A DNA stretch of 5,794 nucleotides. Source: Betaproteobacteria bacterium. GTDB lineage: Bacteria > Pseudomonadota > Gammaproteobacteria > Burkholderiales > SG8-39. This document shows, one piece after another, positions 5,117 to 5,794 of this stretch. The position numbers were made by a program, and so were the translations under genes. The notes under the pieces were generated by a model that saw nothing but the letters and a program-made list of their open reading frames with translations, did no database searches and was not told where the DNA came from. The stretch's first letter is position 1. Every line of letters begins with the position of its first letter. Location: positions 1-5,794 of the forward strand of contig CANIIN010000199.1 in NCBI GenBank assembly GCA_947467405.1, in the 5' to 3' direction.

Positions 5117-5794
5117 GTGACCGCACCGACCGCATCGAACCCCAGGCATCTGCACCACGACTCTTTTGGATTCATCCTGCTGGTGGGGCTCGTGACGTCG
5201 TTTCAGGCCATGTGCACCACGCTGACGCTGCCAGCCCTGCCCGCCATTGCGGAGGGCTTCGCGACCACGCCGGACATGGCGCAGCTCACCATCAGTCTTT
5301 TCCTTATCGGCGTGGCTTGTGGACAGATTATTTCCGGCGCGCTGTCGGACCGATTCGGGCGCAGGCCGATCCTGCTGGGTGGGATCGCCATATCAATCGT
5401 CGCCGGATTCGGCTGTACTTTCTCGCAGAGCATCGAGACGTTGATCGCGTTGCGCTTCCTGCAGGGCTTCGGCGGCGCCGCCGGCATGGTGCTGGGTCGC
5501 GCCATCGTGCGCGACCGGTTCGACCGCGACCGGGCGCTGAAGGCGATGTCGGCGATCTCGGCCATCATCTCCATCGTACCCATGGCCGGCCCGCCCATCA
5601 CCGGCATCCTGATGCAGTGGATGTCCTGGCGCGTGATCTACGGAATTCTCACGCTGATCGGTCTGGTGCTGGGCGTCTTGGTCTGGAGGTTGATCGCGGA
5701 GTCGCTGAAGAAACCGGACCCCACCGCGACCGATCCGCGCCGCATTGCCGGCAATTGCTGGGAGATGATCAGGCGGCCTGAGAGCATGGGTTTC
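5117..5794 (+). CDS. MFS transporter, Bcr/CflA-like drug:H+ antiporter family, N-terminal part
   Basis: 226 codons are visible and the frame stays open to the right edge, so the gene is truncated by the window. After a polar N-terminus (1-16), hydrophobic helices lie at about 17-37, 55-75, 85-103, 107-128, 143-165 and 172-192. This is the first six-helix half of a 12-helix carrier in the inner membrane. MFS motif A, GALSDRFGRRP, is at 74-84 between helices 2 and 3. RFLQGFGGAAG (113-123) is the helix-4 motif with its conserved arginine, and PMAGPPITG (155-163) is the helix-5 proline/glycine motif typical of proton-coupled exporters. The helix-4 and helix-5 sequence resembles Bcr/CflA multidrug exporters. 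The GTG at 5117 gives a normal-length N-terminus but only a weak GAGAAAG ribosome site nine bases upstream; an in-frame GTG at 5054 is possible but less likely. It is divergent from the CoA ligase, with 202 bp between the starts. The substrate is unknown. Confidence 0.9.
   Translation, partial: MTAPTASNPRHLHHDSFGFILLVGLVTSFQAMCTTLTLPALPAIAEGFATTPDMAQLTISLFLIGVACGQIISGALSDRFGRRPILLGGIAISIVAGFGCTFSQSIETLIALRFLQGFGGAAGMVLGRAIVRDRFDRDRALKAMSAISAIISIVPMAGPPITGILMQWMSWRVIYGILTLIGLVLGVLVWRLIAESLKKPDPTATDPRRIAGNCWEMIRRPESMGF

Noticed and set aside
4832..5158. 108-codon minus-strand frame spanning the divergent ligase/transporter region
   Set aside because: It overlaps the starts of two supported genes, its Cys/Arg-rich product has no recognisable domain, and the region looks regulatory instead.
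5212..5781. 189-codon plus-strand frame inside the transporter gene
   Set aside because: It is out of frame with the continuous MFS reading frame from 5117, which carries motif A and six helices. Its own product is Arg/His-rich without domains.

Overview
The window is GC-rich DNA with densely packed, GC-ending codons. Its gene content is typical of Pseudomonadota: an NfeD/SPFH pair, an ETHE1-type persulfide dioxygenase fused to a rhodanese, a feruloyl-CoA-synthase-type ligase and a Bcr/CflA-type MFS transporter. A gamma- or betaproteobacterial chromosome fits best, but this is inferred from gene families and base composition; there is no rRNA or other phylogenetic marker. I see no mobile elements, CRISPR arrays, tRNAs or rRNAs.

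Layout: (1) 1-591, minus strand: an NfeD-family membrane protein, followed 41 bp downstream by the start of an SPFH/band-7 protein that leaves the window on the left. Together they form a classic membrane-quality or stomatin-partner operon. (2) 592-831: a divergent intergenic region. (3) 832-1807, plus strand: a 59-residue two-helix membrane protein, then 61 bp further a classical short-chain dehydrogenase/reductase (SDR). (4) 1808-1921: a short intergenic stretch with a direct repeat, a -10-like box and a dyad. (5) 1922-2980, plus strand: a persulfide dioxygenase-rhodanese fusion for sulfide/persulfide detoxification. (6) 2985-3047: nine tandem copies of a degenerate heptamer that fill almost all of the 68-bp gap between two convergent genes. 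(7) 3049-4914, minus strand: an ANL-superfamily acid-CoA ligase of the feruloyl-CoA synthase type. (8) 4915-5116: a divergent regulatory region with a nested inverted repeat. (9) 5117 to the end, plus strand: the N-terminal half of a Bcr/CflA-like MFS transporter.

The genes do not form one pathway. The dioxygenase-rhodanese gene is a self-contained sulfur module. The CoA ligase and the divergent transporter share an upstream region and may be co-regulated, perhaps for aromatic acid handling, but the usual ferulate partners (enoyl-CoA hydratase/aldolase, vanillin dehydrogenase) are not in the window. I found no convincing new multigene system. The points most worth a second look are the heptamer tract, the small membrane protein and the nested dyad upstream of the CoA ligase.
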